This document shows, piece after piece, positions 1 through 7,738 of a DNA stretch of 12,633 bases. The DNA is from Clostridiales bacterium UBA7044. GTDB taxonomy: Bacteria; Bacillota; Clostridia; Oscillospirales; Oscillospiraceae. Numbering within the stretch: the first letter of the stretch is position 1; each line of letters starts with the position of its first letter. Under the pieces are notes generated by a model, which saw only the letters and a list, made by a program, of their open reading frames with translations, was not told where the DNA came from and ran no database searches. The stretch covers positions 1-12,633 of the forward strand of contig DLAP01000084.1 of assembly GCA_002493965.1 (NCBI GenBank). Direction: 5' to 3'. Both the position numbers and the translations under genes were made by a program.

Positions 1-1188
1 CTCCACAGGCAGGGAGCCGTCATACCCGCACACCCCGTGCCGGGACTTGTAGTACAGATTTTCCCCCACAATGGCAAGGCTCCGGTCGCACCCCTCCTGG
101 ACCCCCCGGCAGGCCGTGTCCTGAATCTGGAACTGGGCGGGATAGTCCCCGTAGACCTTGTGCAGGCAGTTTTCCTTAAAGAACAGGGGATAGCCCAGGT
201 GGGTAATGGCCCCGGTAAACTTGCCGTCGGTGCCTAAGTTCCCGTAATAGCTGTCCGTCGATAACCCCATAAAGCACTGCCAGTTCTTGAAGTCACCCAG
301 CTTGCTGGCATAGAGCCGATTGACAAACTCCCCGTTCTCGTCCAGCCCGTACCGGCAGCCCCACAGCCGGTTCCCCGACTCGATCACATAATCCATAATG
401 GGCAGTTTCCGGCTCACGGTCAGGGAAGCGCTTACCGTTTTCGCCTCATCCAGCAGTCCCGTCACCACTAAGTAGTCTTCTCCCCGGTCCCACAAAATGG
501 CAGAACCCTCCAGTTCTCCCAGCTGTCCCCCCAGGGCAGCCAGTCCCTCCAGCCGGACCCCGTCATACCGGGAAAAGCCCGCGCCGATCCCAGGGGCGGC
601 GATCTTCACATAGGTGGAGGCAATATTCACCCAGCTCCCGCTGTCCTTTGCCCACTGCTTCAACACATGGGGAGAAACGGAGGTGTCCACCCAGAGGGCG
701 CCTCCCTCCGGCGTTTCCGGCGCATCCGGCTGAATATACTGGGGATCCCGGGCGCTGCCATCCACCCGGCAGGGGGAGAAGGTCACGCCCCCGGAAAATG
801 TCCAGCCTGCCTCCATGCTCCCGTGGTCGGAAAGGTCCGCCGTATTCACATACTTCTTGTCCGGAAAAATCAGCACATAGGCTCCCATAGAGACAAGCTG
901 CTTCTGCCCCGTCTCCTTAAGATTCAGCTCGACCCGGTCAGTCCCCACCACGAAGCCGCCGCCATCCACATAGCACAGCTTCTCCTTGGCGAGAATTCCC
1001 CGGCAGCGTTCCGGAGAGGCGTAGACCCCCCGCCGTTTTCTGGGGGCCAGAATAGGGCTTAAGTCCGAGGTCATGTTCTCCATATCGTAGAACTCCCCGT
1101 CCCCGATGCGCAGGTTGTGGTTATACCCGGCGAAGGCGTCGGTCCGCTGTCGGCTGCTGGGGAGCTCCTCAAGCTTTGGATAGCGCAT
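1..1188 (-). CDS. Large phage structural protein, probable tail nozzle/neck protein (partial, C-terminus outside window)
   Basis: The frame is open for 396 codons from the ATG at 1188 to the left edge with no stop, so the C-terminus is missing. The start follows a GGGGGTGAAGGA stretch and lies 12 bases after the stop of the adaptor-like gene. The N-terminus carries DGEFYDMENMTSD followed by LAPRKRRGVYAS. Tail nozzle proteins of podoviruses (T7 gp12, P22 gp10) also open with a short asparagine-containing turn followed by an arginine-rich 'R..G' segment. The remainder is rich in beta-strand-like and Gly/Tyr segments (for example YYKSRHGVCGYDGSLP near the edge), compatible with a beta-propeller. 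No signal peptide or membrane segment is visible. Very similar proteins are common in Clostridia prophages and are usually annotated as hypothetical. The nozzle role is inferred from gene order and N-terminal pattern; that it is a phage structural protein is much more certain. Confidence 0.8.
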   Translation of the reverse strand, partial: MRYPKLEELPSSRQRTDAFAGYNHNLRIGDGEFYDMENMTSDLSPILAPRKRRGVYASPERCRGILAKEKLCYVDGGGFVVGTDRVELNLKETGQKQLVSMGAYVLIFPDKKYVNTADLSDHGSMEAGWTFSGGVTFSPCRVDGSARDPQYIQPDAPETPEGGALWVDTSVSPHVLKQWAKDSGSWVNIASTYVKIAAPGIGAGFSRYDGVRLEGLAALGGQLGELEGSAILWDRGEDYLVVTGLLDEAKTVSASLTVSRKLPIMDYVIESGNRLWGCRYGLDENGEFVNRLYASKLGDFKNWQCFMGLSTDSYYGNLGTDGKFTGAITHLGYPLFFKENCLHKVYGDYPAQFQIQDTACRGVQEGCDRSLAIVGENLYYKSRHGVCGYDGSLPVE

Positions 1189-1200
1189 TCCTTCACCCCC

Positions 1201-1569
1201 TCAGAACCGGAACCGGGTTCCCTTTGGCATATGGGTCCGGTTATAGGAATTGGCGTACCCCTGGTAGGCGGTGTTGAACATCTCCATGGAATTGTTGTAC
1301 CGGTCGTACTCCCCGTTACAGTAGTCGATCTGAGCCTCCAGCCACCGCAGGTACAGCTCATCGTAGGGTGGGGGTACCAGCAGCTCCGTTTCCACATCGC
1401 TCTGGGTATCGTAGCCGAAAAACCATTCCCCGCCGCTCCCCTCATGGGTGTCCAGGATTTCCTCCTTCACCATGTGGTCCACCCGGCTGAGCCAGCTTAC
1501 CTTATCCTCATGGGTGTAGGTATTATGTTTCAGATTGTCAATTTTGCTGATGGCTTCGATCAGCGTCAT
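1201..1569 (-). CDS. Small head-tail/neck adaptor-like phage protein (122 aa)
   Basis: The ATG at 1569 follows GAAGGAGGGA with about 8 bases spacing, a clear ribosome binding site. The 122-aa product has a mostly helical, acidic N-terminal half (AISKIDNLKHNTYTHEDKV), then VPPPYDELYLRWLEAQIDY, and ends in a Tyr/Asn-rich stretch finishing with HMPKGTRFRF. This size and composition fit the head-completion or adaptor proteins that dock under the portal (P22 gp4, T7 gp11, and the gp6-like connectors of siphophages). Its position between the capsid gene and the probable nozzle gene also fits. No catalytic motif is visible. Its stop at 1201 is 12 bases from the next start, so the two are probably co-translated. 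Adaptor is an inference from size, helical look and order. Confidence 0.75.
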   Translation of the reverse strand: MTLIEAISKIDNLKHNTYTHEDKVSWLSRVDHMVKEEILDTHEGSGGEWFFGYDTQSDVETELLVPPPYDELYLRWLEAQIDYCNGEYDRYNNSMEMFNTAYQGYANSYNRTHMPKGTRFRF

Positions 1570-1593
1570 AGGGTTCCCTCCTTCATGCAGAAA

Positions 1594-1623
1594 GGGGGTG
1601 CGGGGTCCGTCCCCCGCACCCCC
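1594..1623 (-). terminator. Strong GC hairpin between 67-aa gene and adaptor gene (attenuator or weak terminator)
   Basis: GGGGGTGCGGGG at 1594-1605 pairs perfectly with 1612-1623 (12 base pairs, 6-base loop). In the transcript (minus strand) the stem is preceded by TTTTTT and followed only by TTTCTG, so the U tract is short for an efficient Rho-independent terminator. It lies just behind the stop of the 67-aa gene and just before the ribosome binding site of the next gene. A partial terminator or RNA-stabilising stem that separates highly expressed head genes from tail genes is a reasonable reading, but not shown. Confidence 0.6.
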
Positions 1624-1632
1624 AAAAAATGA

Positions 1633-1836
1633 TTACTGGTGCTGATCTTCAAACAGCGCGATGGTTTCCAGCATTTCCTCCTGGTGCCGCAGCACCTCGG
1701 CCACAAATTCCGGCACCTCTACCTCCACGCCCCGCTTCACGATGCAGGTGTAGTCGTTTACGGAGACGAATACATCCTCCTGCTTGGGACTGAGACGAGG
1801 AATGCGGATGCGGACTGTCTTCTGTTTTTCTGCCAT
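1633..1836 (-). CDS. Small phage protein of unknown function behind the capsid gene (67 aa)
   Basis: The start at 1836 is chosen because AGGAGGT at 1844-1850 lies 7 bases upstream of that ATG. The open frame continues to 1995, but that extension runs through the palindromic repeat and reads as low-complexity Pro/Gly/Arg, so it is not believed. The product begins MAEKQKTVRIRIPRLSP, continues with FVSVNDYTCIVKRGVEVEVP, and ends in an acidic helical tail (LRHQEEMLETIALFEDQHQ). Short proteins with a '.V.VND..Y.VKRG..VEVPE.V.EVL' pattern are common right behind major capsid genes in Clostridia phages. Their role is unknown to me; a capsid-associated or head-completion part is possible. There is no membrane segment and no cysteine pair. 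Confidence 0.82.
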   Translation of the reverse strand: MAEKQKTVRIRIPRLSPKQEDVFVSVNDYTCIVKRGVEVEVPEFVAEVLRHQEEMLETIALFEDQHQ

Positions 1837-1859
1837 AAAAATTACCTCCTTTAAATCTG

Positions 1860-2055
1860 CCTTCCCCTCTGGGGACACCCCAGGGTGGTATCTCTTGCCC
1901 CTGCGGGGCAATTCACCTCCAGGTGGCACGGCCAAAGGCCGTGACGGATGAGGTGTTGCAAGTTTCCTCCCAGTTCTGAAACCCAACCACCTCACTTGCC
2001 CCCGAAGGGGGCACCCTTACACTTTGGTATGATTGCTACCGGCAATCATATAAAT
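1860..2055. repeat. Cluster of palindromes, dispersed Clostridia repeat inserted between capsid gene and 67-aa gene
   Basis: About 270 bases between the capsid stop and the 67-aa start hold no credible gene, but five perfect or near-perfect inverted repeats: CTGGGG/CCCCAG (1869-1883), TTGCCCC/GGGGCAA (1895-1911), CACGGCC/GGCCGTG (1927-1943), TGCCCCC/GGGGGCA (1997-2013) and TATGATTGC/GCAATCATA (2028-2050). The block around 1922-1955, with CACGGCC AAA GGCCGTG followed by GACGGATGAGGTG, is a sequence I recall as a frequent interspersed repeat in Oscillospiraceae and Faecalibacterium genomes. That recognition is from memory and not a search. All other neighbouring structural genes are packed within a few tens of bases, so the gap itself is unusual. 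Confidence 0.7.
2028..2050. repeat. Perfect 9-bp inverted repeat with 5-base loop
   Basis: TATGATTGC at 2028-2036 and GCAATCATA at 2042-2050 are exact reverse complements around a TACCG loop. Unlike the other palindromes in this gap it is AT-rich. It has no T tract on either side, so it is not a standard terminator. It may be one end of the inserted repeat or an RNA structure behind the capsid gene. Confidence 0.6.
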
Positions 2056-2108
2056 TCTGATCTGCTGCGCAGTGCACCGCCCCAAGGGGGGAGGGTCTTT
2101 TTCTTCCC

Positions 2109-3152
2109 TTAGTTCGCCGCCGCCACGGAAGAGAACCGCCCCGAGCAGCTCTCCACCCGAACCAGATACTGGGGAATCAGAATCTCCGCCGTCTTCATAG
2201 CCTTCCAGCCCACGCTGGAGCGCTGGTTCAGGGGATCCGCCGTACCGGCGCTGCCCTTCTGCTTGACAATGGTCTCCATGCCGCCGCCAGAAAGCTCCGT
2301 GGTGCCGTAGGCCCCGTCGCCCAGGAACAAGGTGGCAAATACCGCCAGACCTTCCGGGCAGCCCTCGCCCTTGTAGATCTTGGCCTCGGTGGTCTGGACG
2401 AACCGGACGCCGCCGATCTCGCCGATCTCGCCCTCGTACAGGTTCTCAGGCTGGGCGTACTTGTGGGCGTCAATCCACTCGGGGTCCCGCATGAGATCGT
2501 AGGCCGCGTAGGGGTGGATGATGGCCACATACTTGCCGTCGATGGTGGGGGCGTTCTGGGCCCGCAGCTTGGCCACCACCTGATCCACCACATCCACGGT
2601 CAGCTGGGCGCTGGTGTCCAGACCCGCCCGGCTGGTGACTGCCGTCTCCGTCTTCTTGCCGCTGGCATCCACAGAGATTTTGGGGCAGTAGGTCACGTTG
2701 GTGCCGGACTGGAGCACATTGCGGACCACGGTGTCCAGGGTGGCGCCGCCCTGACGGCCCAGCACCTTCAGCGCCTCCACCACCATGTTGTCAATAGCGG
2801 TCATGTCCAGCACGTCGGACATGGTAATGTAGTCGCCATACTGATTCAGGGTGGCGGTGACAGCGTTGACCTCCAGGGACTTGCCGTCGGGGGTGACGCC
2901 CTCGGTCAGGGGAGTCAGAGCCTTGTTCAGGGGCGTCAGCTTCCGGAACTCAATGGTCTTGCCCCCGTTTTTGGGGATAGGCCGCTTCTGGCCGAACTGA
3001 TCGTGGACCAGATTGGGGCCTGCCTCGTCGATGAGGGTCATGTCATAGAAGGTCTTCATTTCAGCGCTGAGGTTGCCCTTCTGGCCCTCGGCACCGGTGA
3101 GCAGGGTAGTCTGCACCTCGTTTGCGAACATCTGTAAATTCATATTTTCCAT
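2109..3152 (-). CDS. Major capsid protein, N4-gp56 family
   Basis: The capsid subunit that assembles the head shell on the scaffold. I recognise the N4-gp56 type by the N-terminus MENMNLQMFANE, the 'GGKTIEFRKLTPL..ALTPLTEG' region (about residues 65-90), the stretch YGDYITMSDVLDMTAIDN and then GRQGGATLDTVVRNVLQSGT (to about residue 150), and a C-terminal half with GKYVAIIHP and a late QKGSAGTADPLNQRSS segment. With the start at 3152 it has 347 residues, usual for clostridial members (N4 gp56 itself is somewhat longer). The frame is open to 3209, but this would overlap the scaffold gene; the ATG at 3152 has AGGAAAAGGT just upstream and leaves 25 bases to the scaffold stop. Met-Asn at 3143 is a weaker alternative. 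The gene comes after the scaffold gene, as is normal. Confidence 0.92.
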   Translation of the reverse strand: MENMNLQMFANEVQTTLLTGAEGQKGNLSAEMKTFYDMTLIDEAGPNLVHDQFGQKRPIPKNGGKTIEFRKLTPLNKALTPLTEGVTPDGKSLEVNAVTATLNQYGDYITMSDVLDMTAIDNMVVEALKVLGRQGGATLDTVVRNVLQSGTNVTYCPKISVDASGKKTETAVTSRAGLDTSAQLTVDVVDQVVAKLRAQNAPTIDGKYVAIIHPYAAYDLMRDPEWIDAHKYAQPENLYEGEIGEIGGVRFVQTTEAKIYKGEGCPEGLAVFATLFLGDGAYGTTELSGGGMETIVKQKGSAGTADPLNQRSSVGWKAMKTAEILIPQYLVRVESCSGRFSSVAAAN

Positions 3153-3177
3153 TTTTACCTTTTCCTTTCCTGGCAAA

Positions 3178-3933
3178 TCAGAAACGGATCCGCTCCCCTT
3201 TTGCCACACGTCTGCGGATCTCCTCCCGATCCGCTTTGGATAATTTGGTCACGTCTGTCTTTGTCAGGGCCGTGCCCTGGCTTCGGAGGCCGTTTTCCCC
3301 GGGGCGGATGCCCTCCGTCCGGATCTTCCCGGCAAGCTTCTGCTCCACCATTTTCGCGGTGTGATGGAGCAGGGCGGGAAGGATGTTATCCTTGTGCCGG
3401 ACAAAGTAGGCATCACCCACGTCCACCCCGGCCCCCAGCAGCCCCAGAAATGCCGGATCCTGAACCTCCTGCCTCAGATCCAGGCCAGGATAGGTGGCTT
3501 TCGCCTCCTCCGCCTGCCGGATCCAATCTCCGTATACCCGGTCAACACCCCGCTGAAACTCCTGAAATTCTGCCAGTTTCCGGGCGCTGCCGGTTTCCGG
3601 AATCCCCGTCGGAACCCCCTCCGTTTGGCGGGCATCCTTCAGCCGTTTCTGGACAATTTCCTGAACTCTCCGGTTGTAGGAATCCTTAAACTCTCCTTTG
3701 ATGAGCCGTTCAAATTCCCCATCCCGGTCTTCTGCCTGACCTTCAGACACCTGCCCCATCCCGGCGTCGGATGGCTTTCCTTCGGAAATCCCGGAGGGTT
3801 TCTTTACGCCCGAACTCTTTTGCGGAGCGGCGTCCCCCGCCATTACGCCCGTATCTGAACCTCCCGCTCCGTCTCCGCCTTCCGCGAAAACCTGTAAGGA
3901 AGAAATCAGAATCGTTTTTCTTGCCATGCCCAT
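3178..3933 (-). CDS. Capsid scaffolding protein
   Basis: A 251-aa protein between portal and major capsid, the usual place of the scaffold that guides procapsid assembly and then leaves the head. Residues 18-75 are Gly/Ser/Asp-rich and look disordered. Residues about 73-100 hold FERLIKGEFKDSYNRRVQ, a pattern common in clostridial phage scaffolds. A helical middle (115-145, 185-205) follows, and the end is highly basic (KADREEIRRRVAKGERIRF), as expected for a capsid-contacting scaffold tail. The frame is open to 4212, but that extension overlaps the portal gene. The ATGs at 3933 and 3927 both lie near AAAGG/AAGG purine tracts; I choose 3933, with 3927 (MARKTILIS) nearly as likely. There is no protease motif, so it is not a fused protease-scaffold. 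Confidence 0.82.
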   Translation of the reverse strand: MGMARKTILISSLQVFAEGGDGAGGSDTGVMAGDAAPQKSSGVKKPSGISEGKPSDAGMGQVSEGQAEDRDGEFERLIKGEFKDSYNRRVQEIVQKRLKDARQTEGVPTGIPETGSARKLAEFQEFQRGVDRVYGDWIRQAEEAKATYPGLDLRQEVQDPAFLGLLGAGVDVGDAYFVRHKDNILPALLHHTAKMVEQKLAGKIRTEGIRPGENGLRSQGTALTKTDVTKLSKADREEIRRRVAKGERIRF

Positions 3934-3968
3934 ATGCCTTGCCTTTCCCCAAATTTCCAGTTTCTCTT

Positions 3969-5894
3969 TTAAGGTGTGCCCGCTATCGCCACCCTTTGCC
4001 GGGCATTTTTTGTCACGGCACTCTCTCCGGAAGCCACAGACTTTCGGTTCGGTGCCTGACCCATGGGCTGGGTGGGTACCAGTTCTGCCCCCATCCCCCC
4101 CGGCTGCCCTATCATCTGCTGCATAGCCATAGTCTGCTGATAAGCTTCCCCGTTCTGGGCAATCTTTCGCATCACAAACTGCTTCCGGTCGAAGTCCATC
4201 ATATCCAGGCACGCCAGGGCCTGCTCCGCTGCCTGGGGATGAAAAAAACCGGCGCTGTAGAATTGCAGGGCCATCTCATTCTGGCTCATTTTGGAGTAAG
4301 GGCTCTGCCTCTCCGCCGTGACCTCAATGTCAAACAGGGGCAGCCGGTAGCCCAGATCCACTCCCAGCTCCGCCCCCTGGGCCTGAGGCTGGATTCCCTG
4401 GTTACTGTAGCTGACGTATTCTGCCGTTCCGTTCTCTCCCAGCACCCGGAAGTACCGGGGCAGATCGTAAAACTGCCGGATCAGCTCAATGACCATCAGA
4501 CACACCTTCCGGAAGGCCCGATAGCTAGACTTGCTGCTGTCCCGGTCCAGGCGGCTCCCCGCCTCCTGCATGGCCGCAATGGCAGAGGCGGCAGTGACAC
4601 CGCTGGCCGTGCCGCCGGTGGAAATATCCCGGTTGCCGGTGGTCTCCTTCAGTTCGTCCACCTTGTCCCGGACCACCTGAACATAGATGCTGCTCAAGGG
4701 TTTTCCCTGAATGGGCATCACGCTGTCCTGGCCCAGGTTCCCGTCCACATGGACAAAATTCTTGCTGAGGTCTGCGTACTCCTCCTCGTTGACGCTGCCG
4801 TCGCTGCGGATAAAGTGCCGGGGCCGGGCATTCGCCAACATATTCTGCAAAATTGCCTGATTGCCCCGGTCAATGTACTCCTGGGCGCTTTTGCCCACGT
4901 CCACAAACCCGAACCCGCAGGGAGTGCCCTTCATCCGGAACAGAGGATCGAAAATATAGGGGTACAGCCCATGGTCATACCAGCCCCGATCCCGGTACCC
5001 TTCCTCGTTCTCCGTTGCGAACAAAACCACATCGTTGACAAACTTGCAGTAGTGGAGTACCGTCCGGCCATCCTGGCGTTTTTTGTAGTACCAGTCGATG
5101 ACCGCCGACTTTTCCGTGGTATCTACGGTGTCGTCGTAGAGATACTGGCTCAAATCCAGGGCGGAGGACCCCAGCTTGCCTTTCAGCTCCGGATATTCCT
5201 CCTCCAAAAGATCGTTGTCCCGGAGCGTTACATGGAATACATTTCGGCTCCCCTGAATGTCCGTCACCCCCGGTTCCCAGAACAGGCTCAGCACATCCAC
5301 CGGCTCCACGGAAATATCTCCCATACCGTTCAGCTTTTCGCTGTCCCAGAACACCCCGAAGATACCCGTGCCGCATTTCAGTTTGTCGTCCACCTCGGTG
5401 TCATAGGCTTCCTCGAAGTCGTTCTGCTCCAGCACTACCGGCACGATGGCGCTGAGCATCCGGGCCTCCGCCTCGTCCCCCTCTTCCCTGGGCAGAATGT
5501 TGGGAGAGGGGAAGTTATCCATGGCGGCGGCGTGCTTGTTGGCGATGGCGTTGAAAAGCCAGCCGGAGACCGGCTCCACCTGATTGCCGCTGCTCCTGCG
5601 CATACACTCCCAGGACCGGAGCTTGTACCACTGCTCCGCGTCAATCACCTTCTGCTCCAGGTTGGCCTTGCCCGCCTTGTACTTTTGCAGGGTCAGCCGG
5701 GCCGCCGTCACTTCCTCCCTGCCGATCACCGGCGCCCCGGCTCCCTTCCGAAAAACCGTTCCCGATTCCGTTTCTTCTCCGGGCACCAGACCTTCTCCAG
5801 CCTCTGCCAGAGGGCCGGAATCCGAAAGTTCGGCCCTCTCTTCCCCACCCGGAAAGGGTTGGCCCCCGCTGCGCTTCTTCTTTTTCTTACCCAT
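3969..5894 (-). CDS. Portal protein, P22-like
   Basis: The dodecameric ring protein through which DNA enters and leaves the head. Length is 641 aa from the ATG at 5894; P22 gp1 is 725. GGAGGT lies 5 bases upstream of this ATG. The frame is open to 5978, but the extension lies inside the terminase gene. The first 50 residues are basic, then Gly/Glu-rich. From about residue 108 come PVSGWLFNAIANKHAAAMDN and PSPNILPREEGDEAEA, then DFEEAYDTEVDDKLKCGTGI with VFWD, the recognisable P22-type portal core. TGNRDISTGGTASGVTAASA, around three quarters of the way, is the typical Gly/Ser-rich loop followed by a long helix. The C-terminus is Gln/Met/Pro-rich. The start overlaps the terminase stop by 8 bases (ATGGGTAA), so translation is probably coupled. 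Confidence 0.93.
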   Translation of the reverse strand: MGKKKKKRSGGQPFPGGEERAELSDSGPLAEAGEGLVPGEETESGTVFRKGAGAPVIGREEVTAARLTLQKYKAGKANLEQKVIDAEQWYKLRSWECMRRSSGNQVEPVSGWLFNAIANKHAAAMDNFPSPNILPREEGDEAEARMLSAIVPVVLEQNDFEEAYDTEVDDKLKCGTGIFGVFWDSEKLNGMGDISVEPVDVLSLFWEPGVTDIQGSRNVFHVTLRDNDLLEEEYPELKGKLGSSALDLSQYLYDDTVDTTEKSAVIDWYYKKRQDGRTVLHYCKFVNDVVLFATENEEGYRDRGWYDHGLYPYIFDPLFRMKGTPCGFGFVDVGKSAQEYIDRGNQAILQNMLANARPRHFIRSDGSVNEEEYADLSKNFVHVDGNLGQDSVMPIQGKPLSSIYVQVVRDKVDELKETTGNRDISTGGTASGVTAASAIAAMQEAGSRLDRDSSKSSYRAFRKVCLMVIELIRQFYDLPRYFRVLGENGTAEYVSYSNQGIQPQAQGAELGVDLGYRLPLFDIEVTAERQSPYSKMSQNEMALQFYSAGFFHPQAAEQALACLDMMDFDRKQFVMRKIAQNGEAYQQTMAMQQMIGQPGGMGAELVPTQPMGQAPNRKSVASGESAVTKNARQRVAIAGTP

Positions 5895-7302
5895 TGCGTA
5901 CCTCCATTCTCGGTCTCTTGATCGTCTGTATTTCCTCCCTGGAAATGTCCAGGAACATGGCCGCCGCCGACCGGGCAAACCCGTCCTCTATTTGCGGCTT
6001 CACCGGCTTAATGGGCCTTGCCATGCAGAAATACCTTACTTCATCCGCCACATGGTCCTCCCCGTCGGTATCTAAATCCTCCGGCTTGTGCTCGTCGTAT
6101 TGGAGCAGGGGCATGGTGCGGATGAATGCCTTGCAGTTGCGAAACACATACATCTGCGGAAACCCCTTATCGTCAAACTGGAGACGGTAGTGGACCTGCA
6201 TCCACCCGGGCAGCCGTTTATGGTCCCCTGGGTTAAAGTAAACCCCATGCTCCGCCGCTACCTCCGCAATACTTTTCCCCGTCTCCCCGTCCCAGATGGC
6301 GGGGTCCGCGATCCCCGTAATCCGCTTTCCCTGAAGCCACCGGTGCTCCCCCTCAATCCGGGCAATCTCCCGGAACACCTGAGGCGGCGTCCACTTGACC
6401 CCCTCGTTGGGAGTGTCCGTACAGCCGTACAGCTCCAGGATCCGGTATACCACCCCATCAAAGTCCACCGCCCACCAGCCGCAGGAGAAGGGCTTATTGT
6501 ACCCCCAGTCAAAGGAGCGGTAGATCTTCCACCCTCCCGGAATCTCAAAGGGATCGATGACGTGGCTCCACTGCCGGTCGCCGTAGTGGCTGGGATCGTC
6601 CCGGAAGTCCTCAAAAAACTGCCCTTCGTACACGTCCCATTTCCCGTACAGCCAAGCGTCCCGGATTTTTGGGGGCAGCTTTTCCAATGCCCGCCGGTAT
6701 TCCGGCTGCCGCTCCATCAGAGCCACATTGTCCGTGCACAGGGCCTGAATGAAGGCGTAGTCCTCCGGATGCTCCTCCGGGGTATACCGCTTATCCACGA
6801 ACAGCCGCTTAAAGTAGCCATGTCCCGGCCCCCCGGGGTTTAAGGTGTAATACGTCCGCTTGGGGAAGTTCCCCACGCCCCGGACGCAGGCATCGATCTG
6901 GGTCAGCCAGTCCTCCTGGAACTGCCCCGCCTCATCGGCAAACCACACGTCATATTCCGCCCCCTGGTACTGGCCCAGGTCGGCGTCGCAGGCGCAGTAG
7001 CCAAACCAGATGGAGGACCCGTTGGGGAAGGAAAACCGCTTTTCGGTCTGGTTGTATCTGGCAATTCCCTCCAGCATCTGGGTCAGGGGCACAATGTGGT
7101 TATTCAGCAGCTCCCGAAGGGTCTTCCTGGTGATGAGGATTTTGATACCCGGGTATTGCAGGCACAATAGCGTTGCCTTCCACCTCACGAACCAGCTTTT
7201 TCCGCCGCCTCTGGCCCCGCCGTAGCCCACATACCGGTGCTGTTCCTTCAGGGCCAGCCGCTGTTTTTCGTTGGGCCTGGGCATGACCAGGTTATTTGGC
7301 AT
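5887..7302 (-). CDS. terL: Terminase large subunit
   Basis: The ATP-driven DNA packaging motor with nuclease, 471 aa. The ATPase half shows Walker A GGARGGGKS (residues 28-36), Walker B VWFADE (119-124, with D123 and E124) and the coupling motif YTLNP (152-156). The RNase H-like nuclease half shows SFDWGYNKP with D265, GIADPAIW with D333, and EDHVADEVRYF with D416/D420, the expected three acidic positions. Both halves appear complete. The ATG at 7302 overlaps the small-subunit stop by 11 bases and sits behind GGAGG. The stop overlaps the portal start. This continuous overlap chain is typical of a packaging operon. Confidence 0.96.
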   Translation of the reverse strand: MPNNLVMPRPNEKQRLALKEQHRYVGYGGARGGGKSWFVRWKATLLCLQYPGIKILITRKTLRELLNNHIVPLTQMLEGIARYNQTEKRFSFPNGSSIWFGYCACDADLGQYQGAEYDVWFADEAGQFQEDWLTQIDACVRGVGNFPKRTYYTLNPGGPGHGYFKRLFVDKRYTPEEHPEDYAFIQALCTDNVALMERQPEYRRALEKLPPKIRDAWLYGKWDVYEGQFFEDFRDDPSHYGDRQWSHVIDPFEIPGGWKIYRSFDWGYNKPFSCGWWAVDFDGVVYRILELYGCTDTPNEGVKWTPPQVFREIARIEGEHRWLQGKRITGIADPAIWDGETGKSIAEVAAEHGVYFNPGDHKRLPGWMQVHYRLQFDDKGFPQMYVFRNCKAFIRTMPLLQYDEHKPEDLDTDGEDHVADEVRYFCMARPIKPVKPQIEDGFARSAAAMFLDISREEIQTIKRPRMEVRNG

Positions 7303-7738
7303 ATTCCTCCAGCCCTCCTTCCAGCACCACGGTGATTCCGCTCTCCTCCTGCTTCTGCGCCTGCTTTTCCAGGTTGGCGATTTTGATTCTCTGCTCCTGC
7401 TCGTCCAGGGGGGACTGAATCATATGGATCTCCATGATGCTTTTCAGGGTCCCGGCCAGACTGCGCAGTTCCGAACCGGAGAGTGTCTCCGGTTCGCTCA
7501 GTGCCTGAGCCACCTTGGTAAGCATCTGGTCCGCCACGGCCTGGAGCCGTGATCGTCGAAAGGCATCCTCATCTGCGGTCGGCAAATTCTTTTTCTGAAC
7601 TTTGCGCTGCTGCACCCAGTTTTCAGCCGCTCCCTGTTTTTTGATGGCACCCAGCGGTACCTGGTATCGCTCTGCCAGCTTCCGATAGCTGATATCCTCC
7701 GTCAGATATGCCCCTTTGATCTTCTCCCAATCAATCAC
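7292..7738 (-). CDS. terS: Terminase small subunit
   Basis: The DNA-recognition subunit of the packaging enzyme, 148 aa. The N-terminal part (IDWEKIKGAYLTEDISYRKL then AERYQVPLGAIKKQGA) is the helix-turn-helix typical of this family; a long charged helical region follows for oligomerisation (EQEQRIKIANLEKQAQKQEE). The start is a GTG at 7738: GGAGGGAGG at 7742-7750 lies at correct spacing, and the GTG overlaps the stop of the upstream small ORF as GTGA. A GTG at 7753 is also possible (adds GGRP before VIDW, which many relatives carry), but it has no ribosome binding site. It directly precedes the large subunit. Confidence 0.9.
   Translation of the reverse strand: MIDWEKIKGAYLTEDISYRKLAERYQVPLGAIKKQGAAENWVQQRKVQKKNLPTADEDAFRRSRLQAVADQMLTKVAQALSEPETLSGSELRSLAGTLKSIMEIHMIQSPLDEQEQRIKIANLEKQAQKQEESGITVVLEGGLEEYAK

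Noticed and set aside
1837..1995. N-terminal extension of the 67-aa gene
   Set aside because: It crosses the palindromic repeat, and a strong ribosome binding site precedes the internal ATG at 1836.
1860..2055. CRISPR array or tandem repeat
   Set aside because: The palindromes differ from each other and are not regularly spaced.
2060..2108. Terminator directly behind the capsid gene
   Set aside because: CCCC/GGGG pairing is short and no T tract follows on the minus strand.
2463..3137. 224-codon + strand frame opposite the major capsid gene
   Set aside because: Mirror of the capsid codons (Gly/His/Val-rich), no family resemblance.
3771..5921. 716-codon open frame on the + strand opposite portal and scaffold
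   Set aside because: It is antisense to two recognisable genes, reads as Leu/Pro/Arg/His-rich low-complexity, and has no ribosome binding site. Long open antisense frames are common in GC-rich coding DNA.
6088..6843. 251-codon + strand frame opposite the terminase gene
   Set aside because: The minus strand there encodes conserved terminase motifs; the + frame shows none.
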